Source: Rickettsiales bacterium UBA4311 | GTDB lineage: Bacteria; Pseudomonadota; Alphaproteobacteria; Rickettsiales; Deianiraeaceae | Assembly: GCA_002394665.1 (NCBI GenBank) | Contig: DGUL01000001.1 | Location: 1 to 53,238, forward strand | Direction of reading: 5' to 3' | Length of the DNA: 53,238 bases | Part shown: piece by piece, positions 17,739 to 26,388 of the stretch | How the letters are laid out: each line of letters begins with the position of its first letter | Position numbering within the stretch: the first letter of the stretch is position 1 | The notes under the pieces: model-generated | Told to the model about the DNA's origin: nothing | What the model saw: the letters and a program-made list of their open reading frames with translations, nothing else | Databases searched by the model: none | Translations under genes and position numbers: made by a program

Positions 17739-19639
17739 CTTCATCAAAACAAATATATAACACACAATGTAAATTGTATCAACTTTTTATAAACCAACAT
17801 TTCGTTAATGAAAATCCTTGGTCCACTACAGAAGAAATTGTAAAAACTGAACTTGAAAATTTTGATGATATGACACTAAATTTATTGTTGGAAAATGAAA
17901 TGTATCCTTTGGATATTGAAGATAAAACTTTTTCTTTCGACATGAATTATCCGCAAAGTGCGGATAACAATGTCAATGAAACTAACTTATGTGCACTACA
18001 TACCGCGATTGTAATGTTGTCTCATATACCTTTTATTAAAGAAAGCATAAAAGATTTCTTAGATTGTTCTGATGAAGAATATTACCAAACAAAACTTCAT
18101 AAGAAAGAACATAAAGAAATGTTCCAAGCCATATATGATTATTTAAACACAGGCAAAAAAGAAGATTTCTTAAGAATAAATACTTATGCAAGTGAACTTA
18201 TACATGAAGAAGCGGGCGACCATTCAGACGCCAGCGATATATTATCGTATGCTCTAATAAAAGCAATTAACGACAATATGAGAATAAACCCAACTTTAAT
18301 CTTCACATCTTTTTCAACTGTATTCACCGATAAAGGACACAAAAATAAAAAAGTTGGTGATTTCACGATGACGCCAAGCTTATTTTCTATACATCCGGAA
18401 AATGGAGAAAATATAAATAGTACTTTTTATCGACATTTACAATACGAGAAAATTCCATTAGAAACCGAACCACCTTTTCTACTTATAGAACGCTTTCGTA
18501 GTACCGAAGAAAGTAAAGATATATTACAAACAAATGTTCCAATATTTGTTTCACCTAACGCAAAAATAGTTATCAATACAAGTGAATATAAACCATTTGC
18601 GGTAGCAGAATGGACCGGAGGTCACTGGCTTGCATATGCGAACTCAGTTAAAAACATACAAAACAATACTCCGGTATATGTATTTGATGATACCCTATCT
18701 CAAAGAACAAGTGTCAATCAAAATACGCAAATATCAACACCAATGATAATGTTGTTTTATAACAAAAATTTTTTTGAAAAATACAAAAACCAAGACACTG
18801 TTTCTGTAAAACAAGTATTAAAAGATAGAATAAACAAACTTCCGCGTGAAGCGAAAATATTATATTTACAAACAATTATGGGGTGCAATGTTCAAAACAT
18901 CGTAGAACACGACAACACTTTAAGAAAATATTTAAAAAATGAAGACAACGGAGAACAAAATGGCGACAACACACAACGCATAGAAGAAAATCAAGATATT
19001 CAACAAGAAAAAACAAACAAAGTAGAAGAAAAAGTAGAAAAAATTAAAACAATTATAGAGCATAAGTCAGATAAAAAAAACACTGAATACAGTGCAACGA
19101 AACGCGACAACTTTACAAACGCAGCACCAATCACAACGCAACAAATCTATTCAAATTTTATCAAAAAAAATCACACAAATAATAATAATACTTCTGCAAA
19201 CGCCATTGGCACACGTCAGATGATTTTACCGCTTTTAAAAAGTAGTCAAATACAAAAAAACGATATCAATACAAAATTGCCTTCAAGCAACATTCGAACG
19301 ACACAACAACAAAACCCAACAAATAGCTCACAAAAAAACAGCCAAACAACGCAAACCAACAGCAAAGATAACAAAAAGAAACAAAATACTTCCAACAATA
19401 ATAAAACTATTGGAACAATACTAACATTGGCTGGCATAGGATCAATTGTTGGAGGTTTCTTTGTAAAAAATAAAAACACCGCTATTGCAATTTGCTTATT
19501 TTGTCTTGGCGGTATTGCAATAATCGCTGGTATAATATGTTTTGCGAAAGATTTTGGAAATGATAAACCTATAAACAACCTATCGTTAAAACAAAACCTA
19601 AATAATGTCTCAAATAATCAATCGTTGCCTATTCAATAA
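17735..19639 (+). CDS. Second USP-family (C19) deubiquitinase-like protein with C-terminal membrane hairpin
   Basis: The 634-residue protein is a shorter paralogue of the upstream gene. Both share the block DKTFSFDxNxPQ just before the Cys box. Here the Cys box reads NETNLCALHTAIVML with Cys86, and the His box is GGHWLAYANS with His297. FDD (Asp318/319) can supply the third triad residue. The QQD motif is less clear (HSDASDILSYAL). A Glu/Lys-rich then Asn/Gln/Ser-rich linker follows, with a hydrophobic hairpin near the C-terminus (about 558-577 and 581-604). It starts at the ATGA overlap, so it is translationally coupled to the first gene. The missing G before N in NETNLC means the oxyanion loop differs. 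The 3' end overlaps rluD by 11 bases, tail to tail. Confidence 0.72.
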   Translation: MTSSKQIYNTQCKLYQLFINQHFVNENPWSTTEEIVKTELENFDDMTLNLLLENEMYPLDIEDKTFSFDMNYPQSADNNVNETNLCALHTAIVMLSHIPFIKESIKDFLDCSDEEYYQTKLHKKEHKEMFQAIYDYLNTGKKEDFLRINTYASELIHEEAGDHSDASDILSYALIKAINDNMRINPTLIFTSFSTVFTDKGHKNKKVGDFTMTPSLFSIHPENGENINSTFYRHLQYEKIPLETEPPFLLIERFRSTEESKDILQTNVPIFVSPNAKIVINTSEYKPFAVAEWTGGHWLAYANSVKNIQNNTPVYVFDDTLSQRTSVNQNTQISTPMIMLFYNKNFFEKYKNQDTVSVKQVLKDRINKLPREAKILYLQTIMGCNVQNIVEHDNTLRKYLKNEDNGEQNGDNTQRIEENQDIQQEKTNKVEEKVEKIKTIIEHKSDKKNTEYSATKRDNFTNAAPITTQQIYSNFIKKNHTNNNNTSANAIGTRQMILPLLKSSQIQKNDINTKLPSSNIRTTQQQNPTNSSQKNSQTTQTNSKDNKKKQNTSNNNKTIGTILTLAGIGSIVGGFFVKNKNTAIAICLFCLGGIAIIAGIICFAKDFGNDKPINNLSLKQNLNNVSNNQSLPIQ

Positions 19640-20600
19640 TAATATCACTAAAAAATTGCTTAAAACTATCACCTATTCTTTCAAGTTCAATTTTCTCTCC
19701 ATTTACTGGGTCATAAAAACTCAATTTATAAGAATGCAACATTTGTGTAAAAAATCCTTTTTGTTTGTCATCGTTTTTAAAATTTGCTTTCGTGTATAAC
19801 TGCTCTCCAACAAGTGGATGATTTATTGAGAACATATGCAACCTAATCTGATGAGTTCGTCCAGTTTCAAGTTTGCACTCAACGAGCGAGTATTTTGAGT
19901 TTTCAACAACCTTTAAAACTTTATAATTCGTAATTGCTTTCTTGGCTCCTTTGTTATTTTCTTGACATATCGTCATCCGTTGAACAACCTTTTTATCTCT
20001 ACAAATAAAGTTTTCAATTCTTCCAACAGGCGGAACAGGAACTCCGTGAACCAGAGCCAAGTATCTTCTGTCTATTTCGTGTGTTTTTAATAGTTCGCCC
20101 AAAAGCCGATGTGCTTTATTGTTCTTTGCCACAATCATCAATCCGCTCGTATCTTTGTCAAGCCTGTGAACTATTCCAAGCCTTTCGCTTCCACGCTCAT
20201 TTGAAAGTGTAATTCTTCCGTTTTTTTCCAACGAAAGCAAACCATTAACAAGTGTGTCATTCCTATTTCCGGCACCCGGATGAACCGTTAATCCTCTTGG
20301 TTTGTCGATTATCAAAAGATTGTCATTTTCAAAAACTATGTTTATATCCATTTCTTTTGGTTTTAGTTCTGTTTCTTTTGGTTTTATTTCACAAAATACC
20401 TCAATTTTATCATTCAAATTCACTTCAAAACTGCATTTTTTTACTTCTTTGTCGTTAACTTTTACTTGTCCGTTTTTAATAAAGTTTTGAACTTCAACAC
20501 GAGAAAAATCATTTTTTAGTTTTTTAGCAAGAAAAACATCAAGCCTTGATATACACGAAGAAATAAAAAATAATTGCTGTTGTTTTTCGTGTAAATTCAT
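19629..20600 (-). CDS. rluD: 23S rRNA pseudouridine synthase RluD family
   Basis: RluD makes pseudouridines in helix 69 of 23S rRNA. The 323-residue product has an N-terminal S4 RNA-binding domain (about residues 17-75), then the catalytic core with LIIDKPRGLTVHPG, the signature GIVHRLDKDTSGL with catalytic Asp148, and ETGRTHQIRLH. Length and order of domains are normal. RluC is a related alternative, but the VHPGAG context favours RluD. It is an isolated minus-strand gene inserted between two effector-like genes. Confidence 0.93.
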   Translation of the reverse strand: MNLHEKQQQLFFISSCISRLDVFLAKKLKNDFSRVEVQNFIKNGQVKVNDKEVKKCSFEVNLNDKIEVFCEIKPKETELKPKEMDINIVFENDNLLIIDKPRGLTVHPGAGNRNDTLVNGLLSLEKNGRITLSNERGSERLGIVHRLDKDTSGLMIVAKNNKAHRLLGELLKTHEIDRRYLALVHGVPVPPVGRIENFICRDKKVVQRMTICQENNKGAKKAITNYKVLKVVENSKYSLVECKLETGRTHQIRLHMFSINHPLVGEQLYTKANFKNDDKQKGFFTQMLHSYKLSFYDPVNGEKIELERIGDSFKQFFSDIIIE

Positions 20601-20636
20601 AAAAAAATGACAAACATTATAAAATAGTAAAAACCT

Positions 20637-20665
20637 TTGACATTGTAGGCAAAATATATTATATT
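20637..20665 (+). promoter_or_regulatory. Near-consensus promoter giving an almost leaderless transcript
   Basis: TTGACA (20637-20642), 17 bases, then TATATT (20660-20665). The start codon at 20681 is only 15 bases after the -10, so the predicted 5' leader is about 8 bases and no Shine-Dalgarno sequence fits. The same 15-base spacing is found for the gene starting at 37510. Confidence 0.65.
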
Positions 20666-20680
20666 CAAGAGTATCATTAT

Positions 20681-22177
20681 ATGGAAAGCAATATCAACAA
20701 TGAACTAAATACTTCGACTTCTAGTTGGGATGACGAAAAACTTATGGAAGAATATGAAAAAGAATCCGAAAAGATTGCAAATGAAAATGAAAAACCAAAT
20801 CACAATAACGATTTTGAAACTTTGCAACTTAAAGCTTTTATGTCTCATAATCCAAACATTGTTTCAATGGATGGGCCAATAAATACTGGATGCAATAGCG
20901 ATATCAGTGTTCGTCAAGTAGGAAACAAAAAATTCATCGTCAAAAAGAATAGTGCTGATTCTTTAACGAATAATAATCGCACCGCACAAGCAATAAATAG
21001 TGCTTTTTTATCCTGTTTTACGCATACACCGTTTCCCGTTGGCATGAAAGATGAATCCATTATATGGAGATACGATGAGACTGATCCGGAGATAAAACAA
21101 TATCAACAACATATAGGGCTAATGTTTAACTTTTTTACTGCTTTACCAGACAACATAATTTTGTCTCTCTTTACAAATAAACAATATCAAGACGGTGTAA
21201 AGACGCTTCTTTCACAAAAAGAAGGACAACTGCATAAATACCTTGTTCAAATGCTTATGTATCAAAGTTTTTTTAGTATGTATGATCGCAAAGCCGGTAA
21301 TATGGTTTTTGGACGAAATACTCTTTCGCAAATCGACATTGAAGACGAAGACATGATGGGAGATGATAAATATAGATTATTTTTTTTCTATTTTAATGAC
21401 TACACACCGGGAATAAGCTGTGCAGAAAAAATCTTTTTATTAGAACGTTTTGCGGATAAACAAAAAACACTCAACTTCATTGAGAAAACCGCAACTAAAA
21501 TAAACAACATCAATTACGACAAGTTTATTGATAGATATATCAGAAATTGCGTTGTACTCAACATTGATGAAAAAACCGCTTTTGAACATTTAAAAACTTT
21601 CAAAGACATATTTGCGAAAAGCAAAAATAACTTTTTTAAAAACAAATTACAACCACTTGAAAAAAACATAAATCAACGTCTGAGCCAATTAAAAGAAGAA
21701 TTAGAAAAAACTAAAGAAAACATAAAACTCAACAGTATTGAATATTTGCTAGAAAAAATGAACGATGAAAGTCTGACCGAAGAAGAAAGAAAATTTTGGG
21801 CAAATAAGGTAGTAAAAAGATTAAACAGTCCACAAGAAGAAAGCAATGAAAAACAAATCCTCGTGGAAAATAAGAAAGAGCAAGATACACTAGGATATTG
21901 TTTACAAATTATCAAAGAAGTGCAAACAAGTAAAATTTTTAAAGAAATGGCAAAACACTTTAATAACTTCGTAGAAAAAATAAAAACGACACAATTCTTT
22001 CAGGAAGACAATAAAGAAACCGAACAAGCTTTTTATGAAAAATTTAGAATTTTAAAAGAAAAGAAAGCCAAAATAAAAAATACACAAGAACTGCAACAAA
22101 AAAAAATAAACGAAAGTGAACCAAAAGAAACACTCAAGAACAAACAAATCAGTACACAAGTTAATCTAAACAAATAA
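20681..22177 (+). CDS. Effector-like protein with atypical-kinase motifs
   Basis: No named family is recognised for this 498-residue protein. Motifs in order suggest an atypical kinase fold (PI3K/HipA/aminoglycoside-kinase type). There is a Lys in a strand, KKFIVKK (Lys88/89). A catalytic-loop-like YDRKAGNMVFG gives Asp202 and Asn207. Twelve residues later QIDIED has Asp219 in the position of the DFG aspartate. The N-terminus (1-50) is acidic and Asn-rich. Residues 300-498 are charged, mostly helical and probably coiled coil. There is no signal peptide or membrane helix. It lies next to the USP-like genes and has its own strong promoter. It could be a protein or lipid kinase acting in the host, or a dead kinase fold. 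Confidence 0.5.
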   Translation: MESNINNELNTSTSSWDDEKLMEEYEKESEKIANENEKPNHNNDFETLQLKAFMSHNPNIVSMDGPINTGCNSDISVRQVGNKKFIVKKNSADSLTNNNRTAQAINSAFLSCFTHTPFPVGMKDESIIWRYDETDPEIKQYQQHIGLMFNFFTALPDNIILSLFTNKQYQDGVKTLLSQKEGQLHKYLVQMLMYQSFFSMYDRKAGNMVFGRNTLSQIDIEDEDMMGDDKYRLFFFYFNDYTPGISCAEKIFLLERFADKQKTLNFIEKTATKINNINYDKFIDRYIRNCVVLNIDEKTAFEHLKTFKDIFAKSKNNFFKNKLQPLEKNINQRLSQLKEELEKTKENIKLNSIEYLLEKMNDESLTEEERKFWANKVVKRLNSPQEESNEKQILVENKKEQDTLGYCLQIIKEVQTSKIFKEMAKHFNNFVEKIKTTQFFQEDNKETEQAFYEKFRILKEKKAKIKNTQELQQKKINESEPKETLKNKQISTQVNLNK

Positions 22178-22314
22178 GTTTTGGTGACTATTACTATTTC
22201 CAGAAAAAAAATGAAGTTTAACACTTATTGTCGTTTTTCTAAACATAAAATATTTAAATGAATGCTGATTTGGCTTGAAAATAAAAATTACTTCTAAACG
22301 ATAGAAGCCGTTTT

Positions 22315-24138
22315 ATGCTTAATAATGTAAGAAATATTGCTATTATAGCACACGTTGACCACGGGAAAACAACGATTATAGACTCTATTTTTAAGTTCAG
22401 CAACAATTTTAGAGATAGCCAACTTGGAGACGAAAGGATAATGGATAACAACGCTATTGAAAAAGAACGCGGAATTACGATTTTTTCCAAATGCACGTCT
22501 ATAAAATACGGAGAATATACTATAAATATTATTGATACGCCTGGACACGCGGATTTTGGTGGTGAAGTTGAGCGTGTTTTATGTATGGTAGATAGTTGCC
22601 TTTTGCTCGTTGATAGTGCAGAGGGCGTTATGCCACAAACAAAATTCGTCCTTGGGAAAGCACTAAAACAAGGGCTTCGTCCTATTGTTGTAATCAACAA
22701 AATTGACAAACCAGATCAAAGAGCAAAAGAGGTTTTAGAAGAAATTTTTGACCTTTTTGTCAATCTTGAAGCAAATGACGAACAACTTGACTTCCCTGTT
22801 TTGTATGCATCTGGTAGAGACGGCTGGGCGAGCGAAGATGTTGAAAAACGTGGCGGAGATTTAAAACCATTGCTTGATAAAATCGTCAATTTTGTCCCTT
22901 GTCCTACCGACAGATATAACGATGGCGAGTTTAGATTTCTTGCTACAATGTTGGAACAAGACAACTTTTTAGGTCGCGTTTTAACTGGAAAGATATACTC
23001 CGGAACAGCAAAATTAAACCAACAAATTCAAGTTTTAGATTTGCAAAACAATGTTGTTGAAAAGTGCAAAATCACAAGAATTCAAAAATTTACTGGTTTA
23101 ACGAGAGAAACGGTCAACGAAGCAGAGGCCGGTGAAATTGTGACCATTGCCGGTTGTTCCGTCGGCACGGTTTCAAATACCCTTTGCTCTTCAAATGTAA
23201 AAGAATGTGTGCCATCTACACCTATTGATCCTCCTACATTATCAATGACAATAGGGCCTAACACTTCGCCTCTTGCGGGAAAAAGTGGCAACAAATTGAC
23301 ATCAAATATGATAAAAGATCGTCTTGAAAAAGAAGCCGAGAACAACATTGCCATAACAATAAAGCCCTCAACCGAAAAGGATAGTTATGAGGTCGGCGGG
23401 CGTGGCGAACTTCAACTTGGAGTTTTAATTGAAACTATGCGGCGCGAGGGTTTTGAACTTTCCGTTGCTCGTCCAAAAGTCGTAATTCACACAGACGAAT
23501 TTGGTAATAAACTTGAACCTATTGAAGAAGTCACAATGGATGTTGATGACGAATTTAGCGGAACAATCATTCAAAAATTACAAAATCGCAAAGGCGAAAT
23601 GATTGAAATGAAACCTTTTGGTGTCGGTAGAACGAGATTGGTGTTTTTAGCTCCAACACGTTGTTTGATGGGTTATCAAAGCGAGTTTATGACCGATACT
23701 CGTGGAACTGGCGTATTTAATCGTATATTCCATAGTTATGCTCCATTCAAAGGTGCTTTGCAGAAATACAGAAATGGTGTTTTAATTTCCACAGAAAATG
23801 GCGTTGCAACGGCATACGATTTATGGAAACTTGAAGATAGAGGCGTAATGTTTGTGAAGCCACAAGACGAAGTCTATGTTGGAATGATATTAGGCGAACA
23901 TAACCGCGACAACGACTTGCCAGTAAATGTAATAAAGGGAAAACACTTGACAAACGTTCGTGCGTCCGGAAGCGATGAGGCTGTAAAACTAATCCCTGCG
24001 AAAGAACTAACTTTGGAGCAAATGATTTCCTATATCCAAGATGACGAACTGATTGAGGTCACGCCAGACAAATTGCGTTTGCGTAAAAAATATCTTGATC
24101 CAAATGAGAGAAAAAGAGCGAACAGAGGAAATGAATAA
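22315..24138 (+). CDS. typA: Translational GTPase TypA/BipA
   Basis: TypA is a ribosome-binding GTPase of the EF-G family needed for 50S assembly and stress growth. The 607-residue product shows the P-loop AHVDHGKTT, switch I RGITIFSK, DTPGHADFGGEVERV, NKIDKP, and the TypA-specific C-terminal block with RHLTNVRASG-like KHLTNVRASGSDE. Length is normal. The start is ATG 22315 without a clear Shine-Dalgarno sequence. It precedes rpsL. Confidence 0.97.
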   Translation: MLNNVRNIAIIAHVDHGKTTIIDSIFKFSNNFRDSQLGDERIMDNNAIEKERGITIFSKCTSIKYGEYTINIIDTPGHADFGGEVERVLCMVDSCLLLVDSAEGVMPQTKFVLGKALKQGLRPIVVINKIDKPDQRAKEVLEEIFDLFVNLEANDEQLDFPVLYASGRDGWASEDVEKRGGDLKPLLDKIVNFVPCPTDRYNDGEFRFLATMLEQDNFLGRVLTGKIYSGTAKLNQQIQVLDLQNNVVEKCKITRIQKFTGLTRETVNEAEAGEIVTIAGCSVGTVSNTLCSSNVKECVPSTPIDPPTLSMTIGPNTSPLAGKSGNKLTSNMIKDRLEKEAENNIAITIKPSTEKDSYEVGGRGELQLGVLIETMRREGFELSVARPKVVIHTDEFGNKLEPIEEVTMDVDDEFSGTIIQKLQNRKGEMIEMKPFGVGRTRLVFLAPTRCLMGYQSEFMTDTRGTGVFNRIFHSYAPFKGALQKYRNGVLISTENGVATAYDLWKLEDRGVMFVKPQDEVYVGMILGEHNRDNDLPVNVIKGKHLTNVRASGSDEAVKLIPAKELTLEQMISYIQDDELIEVTPDKLRLRKKYLDPNERKRANRGNE

Positions 24139-24229
24139 TATAGAGTTTTAATGTGCGAATATTTTTGTAAAACATCCTTGACAATTAAATCAATGATACA
24201 TCTTAACTTATGTAGTTAATAGTTTATTT

Positions 24230-24613
24230 GTGCCAACGATAAATCAGTTAGTTAGAAAAGGGAGAGTAAAGTCGACATACAAATCAATGAGTCCTGCTTT
24301 AAAAAAAAATCCACAACTTCGTGCGGTTTGTTTGAAGGTTTATACAACAACTCCAAAAAAGCCAAATTCAGCGTTGCGTAAAGTTGCTCGTGTTCGTTTG
24401 ACCAATGGAATGGAGGTTATAGCTTATATTTCCGGCGAAGGACATAACTTACAAGAGCACAGCGTTGTATTAGTTCGTGGTGGCAGAACAAGAGACTTAC
24501 CGGGTGTTCGTTATCATATAGTTCGTGGTGCTTTGGATTGCCAAGGTGTTGCAAACAGAAAACAAGCGAGGTCGATTTACGGAATGAAAAGACCAAAGGT
24601 TGCGAAAAGTTAG
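24230..24613 (+). CDS. rpsL: 30S ribosomal protein S12
   Basis: uS12 lines the decoding centre. The 127-residue product begins PTINQLVRKGR and contains CLKVYTTTPKKPNSALRKVA, the conserved HNLQEHSVVLVRGGR and the LPGVRYHIVRG block. The start codon is GTG. A TTGACA at 24178-24183 is a plausible -35 for the rpsL-rpsG unit, although the -10 (TCTTAA) is weak. rpsG follows after 20 bases. Confidence 0.98.
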   Translation: MPTINQLVRKGRVKSTYKSMSPALKKNPQLRAVCLKVYTTTPKKPNSALRKVARVRLTNGMEVIAYISGEGHNLQEHSVVLVRGGRTRDLPGVRYHIVRGALDCQGVANRKQARSIYGMKRPKVAKS

Positions 24614-24633
24614 TATTTTTTTGAATTTAGTTT

Positions 24634-25110
24634 ATGTCAAGAGGTAAAAAAAGAGATCAAAAACCAGTTGTTCCAGATAGCAAGTATGGAAGCGAATTGA
24701 TAAGCAGATTTATAAACATAGTGATGCTTGATGGAAAAAAGAGTGTTGCCGAAGCCGGTGTTTATAATGCACTTGGACAAGTTGAAAAAAAACTTGTTGA
24801 GAAATATGGCAATGTTGTCGATGGATTTAAAGAGGTAATTTTATTGCTTGGGCCAACAGTTCAAACAAAAGCAAAGAGAATTGGTGGTGCAACTTTTCAA
24901 GTTCCTGTAGAAGTTCCAGATTATAAAAGACTTTTTATGGGAATGACGATTTTAAGGAAAGCCGTTAGAAAAAAAAGCGGAATGTCATTTGCTAAGGCTT
25001 TAGCTATTGAAATAACCGATGCTATGGAAGAGAAAGGTGAGGCATTTAAAGAAAAAACAACTATTCAAAAAATGGCTATGGCGAATAAGGCTTACGCTCA
25101 TCTCGCTTAG
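24634..25110 (+). CDS. rpsG: 30S ribosomal protein S7
   Basis: uS7 nucleates the 30S head and binds the 3' domain of 16S rRNA. The 158-residue product has the family blocks SRFINIVMLDGKKSVAE, GGATFQVPVEV and the C-terminal MAMANKAYAHLA. In most bacteria fusA and tuf follow rpsG in the str operon. Here tatA follows instead, after 41 bases. Confidence 0.98.
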   Translation: MSRGKKRDQKPVVPDSKYGSELISRFINIVMLDGKKSVAEAGVYNALGQVEKKLVEKYGNVVDGFKEVILLLGPTVQTKAKRIGGATFQVPVEVPDYKRLFMGMTILRKAVRKKSGMSFAKALAIEITDAMEEKGEAFKEKTTIQKMAMANKAYAHLA

Positions 25111-25151
25111 TTTATTCTTCGTTCTTTGGAAGTTGCTTATTTTTATTTGTT

Positions 25152-25379
25152 ATGATTGGGGTTTGGCAACTTGTTTTAATTCTCGCGATCGTTCTAGTTC
25201 TTTTTGGTGCTGGTCGCGTTCCTAAGATAATGAAAGATATCGGCTCTGGTCTTCGTGCTTTTAAAGAAGGTATCGGAACGGGCGATGAAGAAAAAATAGA
25301 AGACAGTGGCAATGACGCAAATAAGAAACAGAAGGGAAGAAAGATGGTGGCAAAAAAGAAAAACCGAGGACAAGATTAG
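25152..25379 (+). CDS. tatA: Sec-independent translocase subunit TatA
   Basis: TatA forms the variable-size conduit of the twin-arginine translocase in the inner membrane. The 75-residue protein has one N-terminal helix (residues 3-18), the FGAGRVP hinge and an amphipathic helix IMKDIGSGLRAFKEGI, then a charged Lys-rich tail. All of this is typical. tatC and tatB are not beside it. It may be co-transcribed with rpsL-rpsG. Confidence 0.95.
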   Translation: MIGVWQLVLILAIVLVLFGAGRVPKIMKDIGSGLRAFKEGIGTGDEEKIEDSGNDANKKQKGRKMVAKKKNRGQD

Positions 25380-25420
25380 GGAAAAATAAGGGATAGACAA
25401 AAAGACTAATTTTTTTCAAT

Positions 25421-26308
25421 TTATTTCACAACAATCTTTCCATTTTTAATCATCTTATTTAAAGCTTCTTTTGTGCCAATATCGCACCAATCAAAAGTTG
25501 ATTTTATACATAATAAGTTTTCATTTTTTTCAACCATTGTTTTGTCAATTTGCATTTGTGGCAACAAGTTAAAATTGTCATTTGGTTTGAAAGTTTTTAT
25601 TCCATTTTTATCGAAACTTATAAAATCAATTTTTTCCACCAAATCAATGATGTTTTTGCAATATTTTTTTACATCTTTCTCAATTAAATCGGCATTAAAA
25701 ACAAAGCTTCCGCTATTCCAAAAAAAAATGCCTTGCTCTAAAAAAAACTCACAAGTTTGCAAGGAAGGTTTTTCGTGAAAACTTTTAATAAAAAAGCATT
25801 GTTGTTTTTTTTTAAAAAATTCTTTTTCTACCTCAATATAACCATAATTCAAATTTGCTTCCATTGGCATCACACCGAAAAGTATATGTTTTTTTTCTTT
25901 AAAAGATAAATCGCGACCAACATTAAAACATTCTACAAAGCTCGCAATGTCTTCAATATAGCTGTCCGTCGGCGACACGAATAATAGATCTTTGCTTTTG
26001 TCTTTCAAATACTTTAAAGCTAAAAGTAATGAACCCATTGTGTTTTTTTTCACTGGCTCCAAGATAATTACACAATTTTTTTCACCAAGTTCGTAAATTT
26101 GTTCGTAGACAATATCAAAATGTAAAACATTACAAATTATTATTATTTCTTCCTTTTGCAGACAAAACCGAATGCGTTTCATTGTTCGTTGAAATAAACT
26201 TTCTCCGGTGGAACAAAATTTAATAAATTGCTTCGGCATTTCCTTGGTTGAAATTGGAAATAATCGTTCACCAAAACCGCCAGCCAGAACAATTAGAAAA
26301 ATTTGCAC
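25421..26308 (-). CDS. manC: Mannose-1-phosphate guanylyltransferase-like nucleotidyltransferase
   Basis: The enzyme makes GDP-mannose from mannose-1-phosphate and GTP for surface polysaccharide. I start at GTG 26308, two residues before the conserved nucleotide-binding block IFLIVLAGGFGERLFP. The open frame to 26392 adds a hydrophobic stretch not seen in the family. Further hallmarks are LFVSPTDSYI, ANLNYGYIEVE, FHEKPS, FFWNSGSFVF and the STFDWCDIGT block. It has only the transferase domain (295 residues), without the isomerase half of bifunctional ManC proteins. It lies 80 bases downstream of virB4. Confidence 0.8.
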   Translation of the reverse strand: MQIFLIVLAGGFGERLFPISTKEMPKQFIKFCSTGESLFQRTMKRIRFCLQKEEIIIICNVLHFDIVYEQIYELGEKNCVIILEPVKKNTMGSLLLALKYLKDKSKDLLFVSPTDSYIEDIASFVECFNVGRDLSFKEKKHILFGVMPMEANLNYGYIEVEKEFFKKKQQCFFIKSFHEKPSLQTCEFFLEQGIFFWNSGSFVFNADLIEKDVKKYCKNIIDLVEKIDFISFDKNGIKTFKPNDNFNLLPQMQIDKTMVEKNENLLCIKSTFDWCDIGTKEALNKMIKNGKIVVK

Positions 26309-26388
26309 AGCGAGTTTTTTGAAAAAACTTATAAAAATCAATAAAAACTCAATAAAAACTAATATTCTTGCCGTTAGCGCCGTGAATA

